Assembly (NCBI RefSeq): GCF_019925205.1
Contig: NC_083566.1
Coordinates: 4,216,001 to 4,280,000 of the forward strand
Direction: 5' to 3'
DNA from: Metopolophium dirhodum
Lineage: Eukaryota > Arthropoda > Insecta > Hemiptera > Aphididae
DNA length: 64,000 bases
Numbering within the stretch: position 1 is the first letter of the stretch; each line of letters begins with the position of its first letter. The notes beneath the pieces were generated by a model, which saw only the letters and a program-made list of their open reading frames with translations, was not told the DNA's origin and ran no database searches. Position numbers and translations under genes: made by a program. Below are positions 1 through 12,447 of this stretch, piece by piece.

Positions 1-100
1 GGAATTAATATTTTATAAATCTAATTTTCACTAACAATGGTTAATACAATTAAATTTAATAATATGCATTGACTTGGTAAAATAATTTCTAATATTTAAT

Positions 101-170
101 TTTAGATACTGAGCGGAGCGAGGAAACTAGTGGTTTTACAATGGTGTTTATTTTTTTTTTATCCTTCATA
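101..170 (+). repeat. Dispersed aphid-type repeat, edge fragment
   Basis: Contains the core TGAGCGGAGCGAGGAAACTA followed by a GGTTTTACAATGGTGTTT-like stretch. Related cores occur at 33371-33420 (same strand) and about 58270-58320 (opposite strand). I associate this core with an abundant aphid dispersed repeat. Not coding. Confidence 0.6.
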
Positions 171-3100
171 CAAAATGTCTACTTTTTACTTCACTCTCAT
201 ACATTTTAGATACCCCAGAAACTATAAATTATATTTCATAATAATTTTCTTATTAGTTTCAGTTTCTAAATTATATTATAGTTTAGTAGATATACGTATT
301 ATATCACTGTTATAATACAGTTTAATAATTAATTTTTGACATATTAGAAACTCATTTTAATAGTTGATGCTAAGTACATTTATTGTTAATTATTAATTGA
401 AAACAAAATATAATTATAAAGACGTTTGAATTTTCAAGGCACTTTATACGGCACTTTGTAGTGGTTCTAAAGTTTCATATTGAATATAACTTCTAAGTTG
501 AAGCAACAGCAAACTAATTTGCCATAAAAATAATTTACGTGTAGGTACGCGTTCACGGTTCACATATTATTAAGTGTTCATGTGTGTGAGGTAAGGAGAA
601 TATTGTAGTGCATTTATGTGACGCAGAATTTGACGGCAAAGGTGACACAAAAAGGTTTTTTTTACATTTATCTTTTAAATTGTATGTTTTTTCATAAAAT
701 AGTTTAAATCTGTAGATGAAAAAAAGGTCTTAACACTTTTATTCCTACAAATAATAATATTATCATGATATATTGCAGTTTTAACATTTTAAAAGTTATT
801 ATTTCCATGATACTATGCATTTTTTTTCCATAGCAACTTTCAGGTTGAGTGCTTGGCACATATTATTTTGTGGTATCGTCTAGATGTGTATTACTGTAAT
901 CAGGTTTTTTTTATGAAATAAGTTTCTAGTTAATATATTACTTGAGATTTTTAATAATTTTCAGCTTTGTGCGAATCATTCCAAAATTATTATTTTTTTT
1001 ATCTAATAACCGGACTATCATATGCAGAAGACTGTGCAACTGTGCAAGGTACAGTTGGCTGCAGATTTGTTGTGGACTACAGTACATAGAGCTGCAGTAG
1101 ATTTTCACCGTACGATACCCTAATACTGACTTTTCGAAGTTCATCGATTTTTCAGTTTTTATTTTACGGTTATGAGAGATTATTGCCTACACAACCAGTG
1201 TCCAGCGTGGTTTATCAGCCGATATGCCAATAGTCAGTTTGTGGCTCGTTGACTACAACGTGACAGAGCCACTGCAGTTGTAGTAGTACAATATAATAGT
1301 ATTAATTATAACGGAGACAAATGTGTGAATTTAGTATGTTTTCGGGGAATGCCAAAAAATAATGGTAATAAAAAAAGTGATAAAAAAAAATAATAATGAT
1401 AAATAAATAACAATAATGGTTATAATAAAAATAATAACAATAACAATAATCATAATCATAATATCGCAATAATATCGATAACGCCACGCACTATAGAATA
1501 TGAACCACAAAAACGACTTACGAACCCATTTTTTTTTTAAAGCACACCAAGATCAAAACGTGTTATTTGTGTTTTGTCTCTGACGTTATATAAAATTACA
1601 AGAGGTTTTTCGATTACTATAATAGTAATACACTAATATATTATAATTGTGTTCTTTTAGAGAATATACAACAATGGCGACGACGACGACGATGATGATG
1701 ATGATTGCATTATTATTTTAATAACCAAACCAATGCCTCGATAAATTATGGCGCATAACGATGCGCGAGGTACAAAGTTGGTTGTAAAATACTACTACCC
1801 ATTAACAGCTTTATATGGCGGGGCCATTTTTTTCGTATGACTTAATCTTTGGAACTTCGTATTTTCTTGATAATGTTGCTGAACCGTAAACTATACAATG
1901 ATTCATTTGAAATTTACGAGAAACGTATTATGATAAGACGAATGAAATAAACTTTATTCTTATTTTCGTATACATTTTTCTTTTACTTAAGTTTCAGCAT
2001 AATAATATTATAACTGTGGTACACCTAATCAATTTCTTTTATAGGAAAAAAGAAAATAAAGAAAAATAATACATCCAATCGGGACGTTAAAAACAATGTA
2101 AGGGTTTATTTTGTTTTTGCGCAAATACAATATATAAATCTCAATTTAGTTATAAAGTACATTAATTATTGGAAATCGTAAGAGTTATTATCAGTAATTA
2201 TAATATAATTGATTAAAACCACTTGAAAAATGATGTCGAGCCATGAAGTCATGAAGACTGGATATAAGTGTCAGAATTGGCTGTGGCTGTGAATGTGGCC
2301 GTTCTATGAGTGTCACCAAGTTTGGTGGTCACAGGTTTCATAAACGCACGTATCACCATAAAATTACGAACAGTGTGACAGATTTAGAAGATTATTATCT
2401 TTTTCTTTTTTCAACTTTGGGTTAATAAAAATGCTTTTCTATATACATTTTATTCTATCTATAGTCCGGTAGTCGGGGTCGTACGGTTTCCTGAAATACT
2501 GCACAAAGTGTATACATTTGGATTTGTCAGACAATTATTTTTGAAGTCTGATATTACTACAATCGTCCAATTGATATTGATTACCACCATACTACAATAT
2601 TCTGACTTGGCAACGTTAATTCGGGATATGACTGGTGATTCACTCAGCAATTCTCATCCTTCTGAGAAATGATTTTGGTTTGAGAGTTTATTATTTCTAT
2701 ACCTATTTATGTAGGTAAGGTACTGATATGTGTATTATAAGAGTGTAATTACCGCAGGGTAAATATCAACTGAATTGTTATAATTTCACGTGTAATTCCA
2801 CAATGGAGTTGAGAGTTTCGCTCAATAGTGATATATTATTTATGTTGGCGATCTGACCCAAGTTCTAACAAGTGGTCGGAAATCTGTTCAATTGGATATT
2901 ACGTGTACCTACACATTTATTCGCACGTTCATTAAAAAAGTTTATAAGAGTCTTTGATCATCGACATTAACACCTCGAATAATTAAGTAAGTGGCGGTCG
3001 TTTGGAAATGGAAACTACCGAGACCGATCGAAGTAAGGTCCTTATTAAGCGCAGCTGACAACTCGGAAACAACCCAGATGAATATTGAAATCTCAAAAAA

Positions 3101-4610
3101 GAAGGAAGAGTTTTTTCGCCTATTTTGGGGGCCAAATATTAATCAGGCGAGGTATAAGAAGTCCATCTCAATCTTTGTTCTGAGATTATCTATTTAAATA
3201 ACTAGATTTTAGAATTGTTTTCTACTTATTATATACGGAAATTATGTATTTTATCGGACATGTTCGTGCGATGTCCTAACAGTTATTTCCGTGGTGATTT
3301 TATGGTGCACTAAGTAATTTATATATTTTACAATTGTAATTACAGTTTACAATAATTTAATTTGGAACCATTCGACTAAAACATCAATTATTAAATCTAA
3401 CACGACTTATAAGATAATAAATCAATTATAGACACAGAGTTTATATGAATTCAGACGATTGACGATAAACCAGACTTATAAAACTATTATTTAACAAGAT
3501 GGTTTTAAGTTTTTCAATAAAACATATTTTATTTGCTTACACTACTACGACGATTTAAAATACAAAAATGTATTTCAAGCAATACAAACAAGTACACACA
3601 ACTATATAATCGATCGAAACTAAACACATTTTATAAATAAGATTTTCAAACTGCAAAGTGCTTATGTAACTATTTTTCTTTGAACATTAAATTTAACGAT
3701 AATTAAATAAATCAAACATTCCTTTATTAAAAATCATTAGAATACAAAAATAAAGCCATACCTACTCTTAAAACAGAAGTTTCAAAAATTATTATCAAAT
3801 TATAAAGATTGTATTATTGAGGGTGAATGTTTGAAAATAAGTTTTGGTTTCTAAAGGCTATTACGAAAGAAAATAATTTGATAAAAACTTCTGTTTAAAT
3901 ACAATATTTAAAACCAAAACTCCATAACCCAGGAATAAGGATTTAGAAAAACAAAACAAAATGTTTAGTTAGTCTGTTTACGCTTACGTTTTAAGTGTAC
4001 TGTTTTCTATAGAACTCTACAAAGTTAAGAGAAGTCTGAAGGTTTGGTTGCTTCAAAGAGTTTTTAAGAATTCGTGTAATTTTGTTCTTATGAATACAGA
4101 GTAAAGTTATCTAGTTAACAAATTCACAGATAAAGAGTTTTTCTCAACTTTTGAAAATACACTTCTTCTGTGTCACGTCTGATGATGCTAAACCAATTTA
4201 ACCCTCGGTAAAAAGCCACAAAATGTGATAACTATGCTATTTCACATATAACACACAACTTTTCCAACTAATTTGGTACATCTTTTATGTAAGTAATACA
4301 ATAATTATTATTTTTACGCATTTCATTAATATTTTACTTTACTATGCACGGACATTTTTATTTCATATTTCTAACTATCTATGTATTGTATACAGTTGGG
4401 TATGTACAATGTACATTTTTTCTGAGGGAGGGGGGGGGGGGTTAATATTTTATATTTTATTAATCACTACCAACTCTTTTATAATAATTTTAAAATTAAT
4501 ATTTATCATTAAAATTTAATAACAATAGCATACACCCAGTTAATGTTTTCAAAATTGTTCATAGGTAATGTGTCACTTATAATAACTTAAATTAGAGGGA
4601 AAAAAGCACA
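171..4610. other. AT-rich stretch without a recognisable gene
   Basis: Only open frames below 70 codons occur and none resembles a known protein. It holds a short (CGA)n(TGA)n tract at 1675-1706, a small inverted repeat (AAACAGAAGTTT near 3772 against its complement near 3887, about 115 bp apart), and a G-run at 4426-4441. A 68-codon plus-strand frame near 2991-3197 sits in slightly richer sequence but matches nothing I know. Confidence 0.6.
4426..4441 (+). repeat. Poly-G tract
   Basis: GGGAGGGGGGGGGGGG in otherwise A+T-rich sequence. The run could form a G-quadruplex on the plus strand or be a slippage-prone homopolymer. No adjacent gene gives it a role. Confidence 0.8.
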
Positions 4611-5000
4611 AAAAAAAATATGGAAAAAAATGTGTTTACAATGATGTGTGATTTTTTTCGGATAGTAAGCATGCTTTAGTTTTTGAGATCAGTATCTTTT
4701 CTAGTGAACCTAGTTCGTAATTTTGGGAGGTCAAAATTGAAAATTCCAAGTAGTTTTAGAAAGCGTCGAGAAATACAACCAACAAATTACGAAAAACCTC
4801 TAAAAATGGTATTTTAATTTCTAATGGTTTGTATATCACCATAGCAATGAATAAATAATAATAATAATATTATAAGGACTACGCTAACTGCTCAGAATCG
4901 TTTTTCGTGTACAATGGTTTATCATTGTATTCAAATATAATACATCCATTACAACTACTATACAGCAAATCGGTAACCTACACTTGTCCACCTTTTTAAT
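4611..5000 (+). repeat. Long copy of the dispersed aphid-type repeat
   Basis: Carries the segment 'CTCAGAATCGTTTTTCGTGT' followed by 'catccattac' and 'ccactatac'-like words that recur, diverged, at 59930-60060 in the same orientation and at 7812-7925, 43495-43610 and 45710-45800 in the opposite one. Non-coding, diverged by substitutions and small indels. Confidence 0.6.
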
Positions 5001-7811
5001 CAATTAGTCTTCATTGGCATAGCGATTTTTATATCAATGCTATTCGATGAGCTTTTATACATAATCAGAACTCAGTGACACACATTAACCAGATATTTTT
5101 TAGACAATTTATAATCAATGTTCATTCTCCCAGATTAAATTCAGGTTAAATATGTCCAAAAAACTACTCCCGACTAAACTATTCTTTTGAAAATCAATAT
5201 CTATGGTTAGATAATATTATGTAAATTTAAACATATATGTTGTACCAAAATATTACAACAACAACATTGATGAAGGTTATTATAAGTCTGACGGTACTTT
5301 GTATTACTTTTACCATAGTATTTTGCAAGACGTGCTACAACATTGATCATCAAAATAACTCAGATTTATTAACATGTGCTATTTCCTGTTTTTTATCACA
5401 TGTTCTATTATAATATACAAATTAATTATACTTACTGTACTATAATTATATTGACAGGTGAAAGAAGTAACTCTTCTCCAAGTTTTATATTTTAAGCCAT
5501 TCCTCAAAAATCATAATACAGTGAAACTTCTATAATATATTGAACTTCTATTTAACCTCATTTTTTGTTCAACGAAATATTTTTAAGTACAAAACCAAAT
5601 CACAACCAATCTTATTTCATTCTATTTAACAAATTTTCTAAAGCACATATTTTTTTTTTTTTGTTGCCCACGAGACTTTAATATTATGAAAGTTTCGATG
5701 TATCTTTCACCTTTCACTTTTTTATAATTTTTTTAATTCTTTTAATATTATTGATTTTGTATTAGAAATACTAAACTGTTTTGTTTTTATTGATCGAAAT
5801 TATGTTTACCTATATCGACATTGCTGCAGTTGTTGTCCAATGCATAAATAACGAAATTATGTATCAACGTGTAAATTGCAAGTTTATTTATTTTCATCAC
5901 CTTAAGAAATTATTATATTTACTTATTTCGTTTCTCATTAAACATTGACGATCGTAATAGCATATAATGCAAAAGTAATTAATACCTATGATTAAAAAAA
6001 AAATTGTCAAGTACATCCAGTTCTATTATCCAGATTATACTATCATATGAGAAGCTGAAAGAGTATTATGTGTTTCTAACATAATGACATCAATATTTCC
6101 TTTTGAATACAAAATTATGAACATTAACTAGTCAACATTTTAAATTTATTGACTATATTTGTTGAAAAAATTTTGCGAAATTGCCTGTTACCGCTAATGT
6201 CTGGATAATAAAAATTGACGATATTGACTATTTGTTTTTTGACAATGAATTATTTACTGCACTACGTTATGCCGGCCTAAAATACGTAGTCATTAACGGT
6301 AAAGTAATATATATTCTTTTAAAATTTGATGATGACCTAGTAATTCATGTATAAAAGTTTTAAGGAAAAAAATATTGTATATCACAATAAATTAATAAAC
6401 AATGTTGTATCAAAATTATTTTAAATTTTAATACTTATCTCAAGTATGAAAATATATATGTTAATATAATTTATATGTCAGTTATACACAAACATGATTT
6501 GAATATGCACAACTGTAATATTGTTAAGTAGATATCAATATTTAACTGCAGAATGACATTTCGGAAATGGGATAATTTCCCTTTGGACATTTTAGTATCT
6601 CCACGTAGATTCATCCCCATCAGTCCTCATAACCTATTGGCAACACTATATTTCCCTTAAATATTCGGGTTTATCACTGTGCTGGTATTATTATTGGATT
6701 GATTGACATTATATTAAGTAAATTAAGTAAATTGAACATTGTTTGTTAAAATATTTAACTCGTAACTATGTCAAATACGAACTATGAAACATTCATGTTT
6801 CCATATTATGATACCCATCTAAACGCACAGAAGGACACACAAATATTATATTACATTTTTATCATTATTTTTTGTTCTTCTACGTTTTAAATTTATAACT
6901 ATAATATTATTATACTATAATATAGGATTACATAAATGCAAATACAATAATATAAATACCAATTGACATCTTGTGTACGCATTAAATTGGGAGGGATTTC
7001 ATTAAGAATAACATGAAATAAAATATAATATTAATCGTTTAGTTTGATAAAAGTTTATGCACATGCATAAAATAACGTTTTGAACTAAACACATTGGGTC
7101 CACGTAGGTAGTAGAGCAATTCGATATATTATTTCACTTGATGATAATATTTCATTTCGAATTAGAACGTGTAACATAGTGGGATACATTCCAGGTGATC
7201 CAAAGTCAGAAAAATAATAAGGTACTGAATCATATAAAACAACACAAAAACATAATATACAAATGTGTTAAAATTATTACAAGATATCAATTATATTCGA
7301 AAGTGAAATGCACATACACGTTGTTCTACAACTTAACAAAATTATGAATTATATATAGGTATTGTCTTTGTTTCTTATTAGATATTTTGTAAGTATATAA
7401 AGTTCTATTATTAAGTTTATTATAAAGTATTCATGTTTACTTTTACTATCAAATTTTTGATTCAACAAAAGTTTGTTTTAATGTTTAATTTAATGCAAAA
7501 CTAACAACTTTTAACGTGATTTTATTTAATTTACAATTGCATAGGCATAACATAATATGGCATTTATTAAACGGTAAGTACTATCACAATCATATTCGTT
7601 TATATAATATATTTTGTTGAAAACCTGAAATTCAACTATTTTCACTTCAATAATTCCACGTTATTTTTAAAGCTTTTTATAAGTGAAAAATAAGGATTGA
7701 ATTATATTTAATTACTTATATTGTATATGACACATACATTGTATGTTATATTAAAATTTACAAATAACGTGAGGTTGTAAAATTAAATGTAAAAAAAATC
7801 ACTCCACTGTA
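5001..7811. other. AT-rich stretch, nothing recognised
   Basis: No open frame over 60 codons and no RNA gene or transposon end that I can support. Only A/T homopolymers and simple A+T words are visible. Confidence 0.6.
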
Positions 7812-7925
7812 TAGTTGTTTCAAGTGCACCTCGTCATTGAGAAGGTCGCTGTAATAATTAATATGTTATTTGAATTCTGTGGTAAATCGTTAAACACGAA
7901 AAACAATTCCGGACGGAGATGGTGT
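7812..7925 (-). repeat. Dispersed aphid-type repeat, reverse copy
   Basis: The order 'cacctcgtcattgag' ... 'gaattctgtggtaaatcgtt' ... 'cgaaaaacaattc' is the reverse complement of the segment at 59930-60060 and parallels 43495-43610 on the same strand. Confidence 0.6.
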
Positions 7926-8162
7926 TTAATTTAGCCTCTTATGGCTTACGATATGTTATAACTGATTTACATGAATATAACTAAGTTATTCGGTCCAAAT
8001 GGCAAAGTGGCTTTAAATTAATTTATTGGTCTACATATTATTTCGAAAATGTAAATTTGTTAGTATAACAATAACGCAAACATAACAGCGGTTCAAGTTG
8101 TAAAAATTATATTAAGACCTGAATGATACCCTACACTCATAATTGCCGGAGAAGGATATCAG

Positions 8163-8194
8163 ATAAAAATATAAAAATATAAAAATATAAAAAT
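8163..8194 (+). repeat. Short tandem repeat (ATAAAAAT)4
   Basis: Four near-perfect copies of an 8-bp A+T unit in tandem. Simple sequence, no function inferred. Confidence 0.85.
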
Positions 8195-8266
8195 CAAAAC
8201 TACGCTATAACCTTCCGTTTGGAGGGCTCTCGAGATCATGTACTCGAGAATTAATCAAATCCACCT

Positions 8267-8327
8267 TACAATAGGCATTGGACGTAGCATATAATATATG
8301 AGTATACCAAGTTCAATGCCTATTGTA
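8267..8327 (+). ncRNA. Hairpin, possible small-RNA precursor
   Basis: ACAATAGGCATTG (8268-8280) is followed by its exact complement at 8314-8326. Pairing extends inward through G·U, A-T and C-G to give a roughly 17-bp stem, and the loop contains a second small stem (CATATA/TATATG). The 61-nt size suits a pre-miRNA, but stem and loop alone cannot separate that from a chance palindrome or MITE remnant. I recognise no known microRNA. Confidence 0.25.
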
Positions 8328-10291
8328 CACAAATATGATACACGTCAGACATTCAGTTATTGACCTTAATATTTTACTTATACTTGCCATTTTCGTCTTG
8401 GGTATCATAATATTATTATAATATAATCCTCAAAAATAGTCGAGATTATTAATAATTTATTTATATCTAGAGAATTTCCCATCCGGAAACTTTAATAAAA
8501 AATCCGAGGATCATTTTATATACGATTAATCAGCCCGTGTTCATAAAATTACTGAGTGCATATTATGACGTGATACTCGGGGCGTTCGTGGCAAGATCAG
8601 TGAAATTGGGTGGACAGCCAACTTGATAGCTGGTATTATGACTCACGGTTTCTTACCTGGCAAGAAACTGCATATCGACTACGCTTTAGGGGGATTACAG
8701 ATGACACGAAAGTACGTACTCGAAAGTCAAATAAAACGTATTGATCGTGGCTCGTAAAAAGGACAGAAACCAGACGTCGGACGCAGGAATCGGTACACTT
8801 TCGGGACGGGCTGTCGTTGGGACAATCAGAAGATCCCTTTTCCGGTATTTTGTTTTTTCCGGCAGCATAAACGAAGGCCACACGGTATTATGAATACGAG
8901 TTGACCTCCAGATGCGTGACCACATTACGTCTGTGTCGTACCTACATATTTTATATTCGGGGATGACCTTTCCTGCGCGCGACTAATATGGGCTGTTATT
9001 TATTATATTATTTAAGTTAACTTACTATAGGTACACTGATGCGAGGGCATAGCATTACATTAAAAAAAAATAATATACGTACCGGCCAAAATTTGAGGAT
9101 TTTTTTTGTTTTTAATATTACTTATGACAAAATAACTATTGGAAGAATGGTTTTTTTTCTTTTTAATATCCGATCTCGTCAATAGAATGTGTACTTCGAA
9201 TAGCTATAAAAACAAAACTGTCCCTACTAGTCATTCAAATTAAGATCTTTGAGCATTATTAACTACAAAATAATTCGGACATTTTCATGATTTGATGAAT
9301 TTAGTTAATATTTTAACTTCAAGTGGTGCTAAAAATGTGTGTTCCTTTATGTATTTTTAATTTTTTTTTATTGTTTTAAGAAAAATGTATAAGAAACCTA
9401 GCTAGCATACGGTTTTTCAATTAATATTTTTAGAATAATTATTAAATAACACAAATCGTTCGAGGAAAGATCGTTTATTTTACATATGAATCTGAATATC
9501 CAATGACGTCAAAATTTGAACTTCAATTTCTCATAAAAATAATGTGGTGAACATAAACATTTATTTTTGAATTCCAGCACAAACACCCATAGGAAATCTT
9601 GCATTAAAGTTTCAAGAATTTCAATTTACAAAACAAAAATGTTACATCTTACATAAATCAAAAAGAGACAAAATATTATGAAAATTATTTCTTTTTATTG
9701 TATTTTTTAGTTTTCAGTGAAAATAATTTCAAGTAATTTCAGTTATTCATTTTTAAATTATATCGAAATAGCGATTCCTATTATATCATAAATTGCTATC
9801 CTAATACCTTGAGTATTGAATACTAAATCCTTTTTACTGCTTACAAAATTCAGCGAAAAAACATACGTAATTTATCATCGGAAATCCAATAATTTCATAG
9901 CTCCACCAGAATATAAAATGTTGACTGAGCATCATATTCAAATTCATTCCTCCATGCGTCATTTATGTGGCATAGGTGTCTCGTCGGCCACGGTATTTAA
10001 CATGCCTATATATTCTGCCGTGGAAATACGTAATCACTCACGTTATAACCTAACCTATATTTCCGTTCTTTTGCGGATTCTCGTGTGCTATACGTCTATC
10101 CGACAGACCGGACGTGATAAAATTGTGTTAATAATATTATATATACCTACATGACTACACACGCGATATATATACGTACAAGTAGCAGGTAACGCTTCCA
10201 GATGATATTGTATGAATATATAATATCGTTTCATCCATCCCAGGATACGATATCACGTAATTTAATATTATAGTACACCTGTGACTCACAC
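8328..10291. other. Intergenic stretch with two unrecognised open frames
   Basis: 8540-8940 is clearly richer in G+C than its surroundings, and its minus strand is open for 81 codons (8636-8881) and, in another frame, 76 codons (8695-8925). Neither translation resembles a known family. A 112-codon plus-strand frame (9816-10154) also matches nothing. Either block might be a host exon or a decayed transposon; the sequence alone does not decide it. Confidence 0.4.
10283..10291 (+). repeat. Left target-site duplication of foldback element
   Basis: GACTCACAC here and at 11536-11544 directly flank the inverted-repeat element. A 9-bp duplication is typical of Mutator-like insertion. Confidence 0.7.
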
Positions 10292-10537
10292 GGTTATCGG
10301 TAAAAAAGACCAAGGAAAAAAAGAACACGGAAAAAAAGAACAATTTACAATTGTTTGGAGAAAACTACATTTTGAAACCGAGAATAATCATTTTAGTTAT
10401 TTTGTTGTAATTTTATAATATTAACCACGATTATTATCATTACACTACTGGCTATGATTATTAGTTAAATTTTTTTTTATTTTTACCCATTACACATTAG
10501 GTTTAAAATTTATATATAGAGTAGTATAACATATATA

Positions 10538-10671
10538 CAGTAAACCCTTATAACGGAATCGCTCGGTACCCACTGATATTTCCATTGTAAAGGAGTTTCC
10601 TTTTTAGGGAGACTAAAATATACGGGATATAAATTATTTAGGACTATTAAAGGACTAAGGTGGTTTTACTG
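10538..10671 (-). mobile_element. TA-flanked MITE (left-arm copy)
   Basis: 134 bp bounded by CAGTAAA... and ...TTTTACTG with TA on both sides, which fits a Tc1/mariner-pogo type non-autonomous element. It is the reverse complement of the copy at 11121-11254 and occupies the mirror position in the other arm. Confidence 0.65.
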
Positions 10672-10852
10672 TACACCTACTACTACTAATACTAGGTCAA
10701 TAGAAGTATATTATTATGTATATTATTAATATATTTGTTGGATTTAAAAATTTCCATTTCAAATTTTTATATTATTGAAAACACGTATTTGATACTTCAG
10801 TGACTGTCAACAGACTAAATTTTGTTATAAATAGCATAAACGTATGGAAATG

Positions 10853-10979
10853 TCTATATAGGGAATTTCCAGTAATAAAAAGTTATTTTACTTTATATTA
10901 TACCACTAGTTTTATATTTTATGATAAAGTATGAAAAGGTCACTATGATCTCTATATAGGAAATTTCCAATAATAAAAA
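10853..10979 (+). repeat. Direct repeat in foldback spacer
   Basis: A unit of about 28 bp (TCTATATAGG, then AATTTCCA, then TAATAAAAA) occurs at 10853-10880 and again at 10951-10979, about 70 bp apart, in the unpaired centre of the foldback element. Confidence 0.7.
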
Positions 10980-11120
10980 TGGTCGTTTAAATATGTACAT
11001 TTGTAATAAAGATAATTTATCCTTTTATTATATTTAAATTGTATATAATATCCAACAAATATATTATAATGTGCATATTAATATACTTCTATTGACTTAG
11101 TAGAAGTAGTAGTAAGTGTA

Positions 11121-11254
11121 CAGTAAAACCTCCTTAGTCCTTTAATAGTCCTAAATAATTTATATCCCGTATATTTTAGTCTTCTTCAAAAGGAAACTCC
11201 TTTACAACGGAAATATCAGTTGGTACCGAGCGATTCCGTTATAAGGTTTTACTG
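11121..11254 (+). mobile_element. TA-flanked MITE (right-arm copy)
   Basis: 134 bp from CAGTAAAACCTCCTTAG to AAGGTTTTACTG, with TA duplications at 11119-11120 and 11255-11256. Its inverted ends share CAGTAAAACCT. The same element, inverted, lies in the left arm. Confidence 0.7.
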
Positions 11255-11535
11255 TATATATTATGTTATATTACTCTATATGTAAATATTAAACCTAATG
11301 GGTAATGGGTAAAAATAAAAATAATTAACCAATCATCATAGTAGTGTATAATAATAATAATCGATAATGTGGTTAATATTATAAAATTACAAAAAAATAA
11401 CTAAAATGATTATTCTCGGTTTTAAAATGTAGTTTTCACCAAACAATTGTAAATTGTTCTATTTTTTTCTGTGTTCTTTTTTCTTGTTCTTTTTTTCCGT
11501 GTTCTTTTTTTCCTTGGTCTTTTTTTCCAGGATTC

Positions 11536-11544
11536 GACTCACAC
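11536..11544 (+). repeat. Right target-site duplication of foldback element
   Basis: Second copy of GACTCACAC, directly adjoining the right end of the inverted-repeat element. Confidence 0.7.
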
Positions 11545-11948
11545 ACATATTATAATATAACACTCATTGCGTCCCGTCCCGCCGGCTGATACCTAACCTG
11601 TGAGGGTGGAAAGCAGGGTGACGACGACAATCCAACGATTTCATATTATCATACCGATATACCGGAGTGGTGTAGGGTGGCTACCGTAGGTATATAATAT
11701 AAAATACGTTAGATACCGGAATTTATTAAAAACCTGAGCCAAGTCATAGATTTCCAGGTAATCTTAGGACGGTATACAAATAACCGTTTTTCAAATATTT
11801 TCATCACTGCACGTCTAGTTATAGCTGCTTATAGAATACCTGATTTATATAGCAGTAAACGTGATATTCTTGGCATGACTGTATATAACTCGTAACAGTC
11901 TTTTCTCTTCATCAGTCCCCTTTGCTAACCATGTAAAATATGGTGCCA
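11545..11948. other. Intergenic stretch, nothing recognised
   Basis: Includes a short GC-richer patch (11570-11630) with no convincing open frame. No gene or element boundary could be supported. Confidence 0.5.
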
Positions 11949-12023
11949 CGAAAAAATAACCCCAGAAAATATAGTCCTGGAAATTAAGTCACCGAATAAA
12001 TAAACTCGTGAAAAAATGACGCC
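11949..12023 (+). repeat. Five-unit 15-bp periodic array (possible MULE end)
   Basis: Five consecutive 15-bp units start at 11949, 11964, 11979, 11994 and 12009, with a consensus close to nGAAAAAATAAGTCCC. Period and head-to-tail layout match the ends of the two MULE-type elements in this window, while the motif differs. No opposite end was found, so this may be an isolated relic. Confidence 0.6.
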
Positions 12024-12439
12024 ATAAGAGATTTTTCAAAATTATAAAAAGGTGGTCCTGGGGAAGTCGGGACAATGATTAATATTTAATTATTAATAAA
12101 ATAGTGAAGATTCCTAATTCCTATCATATTATAAGACTATTATTATTTAATCTTGAATCAATATCACCTTACTGCAGAACAGTGAGAATGGGTTCAAGTA
12201 TATAATAGGTAAAAATAAAATGAATCTAAATATTTGTATATGTCATCGCATGTAGCAACATTTATAACATACGTAAAATTGTTATGTCCTCACGAATAAT
12301 GTTAAATTTGGATTCAATGGTAAAATATACTAAATTATTGTATATGATACACATAGAGTGAAAACGGTCATAGATGAAACTACGATTCAGGCCAGTCAGG
12401 CCAGTGGCCTAACCTAATACTGACTAGTTGACATACTAA
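12024..12439. other. Intergenic stretch, nothing recognised
   Basis: A+T-rich sequence between the periodic array and the SINE, with no open frame or structural feature that I can support. Confidence 0.55.
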
Positions 12440-12447
12440 ATTAATAA

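Larger units (their letters stand above)
10292..11535. mobile_element. Non-autonomous MULE-like foldback element, 1244 bp
   Basis: Arms of about 450-490 bp (10292-10743 and 11050-11535) are near-complementary along their whole length and flank a 306-bp spacer without coding capacity. The ends carry head-to-tail 15-bp units of the type GGAAAAAAAGAACAC: three on the left (10299-10343) and four, inverted, on the right (11469-11528). Flanking 9-bp repeats GACTCACAC fit Mutator-type transposition. No transposase is present, so movement would depend on an element elsewhere. Each arm contains a 134-bp MITE. The superfamily is inferred from duplication length and end structure only. Confidence 0.75.

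Noticed and set aside
1671..1718. Short frame reading MATTTTMMMM
   Set aside because: Only 15 codons, made by a trinucleotide repeat.
9816..10154. 112-codon plus-strand frame as a gene
   Set aside because: No recognisable domain, starts at a non-ATG codon in the sequence, and sits in a transposon-rich stretch. Noted only as an unrecognised frame.
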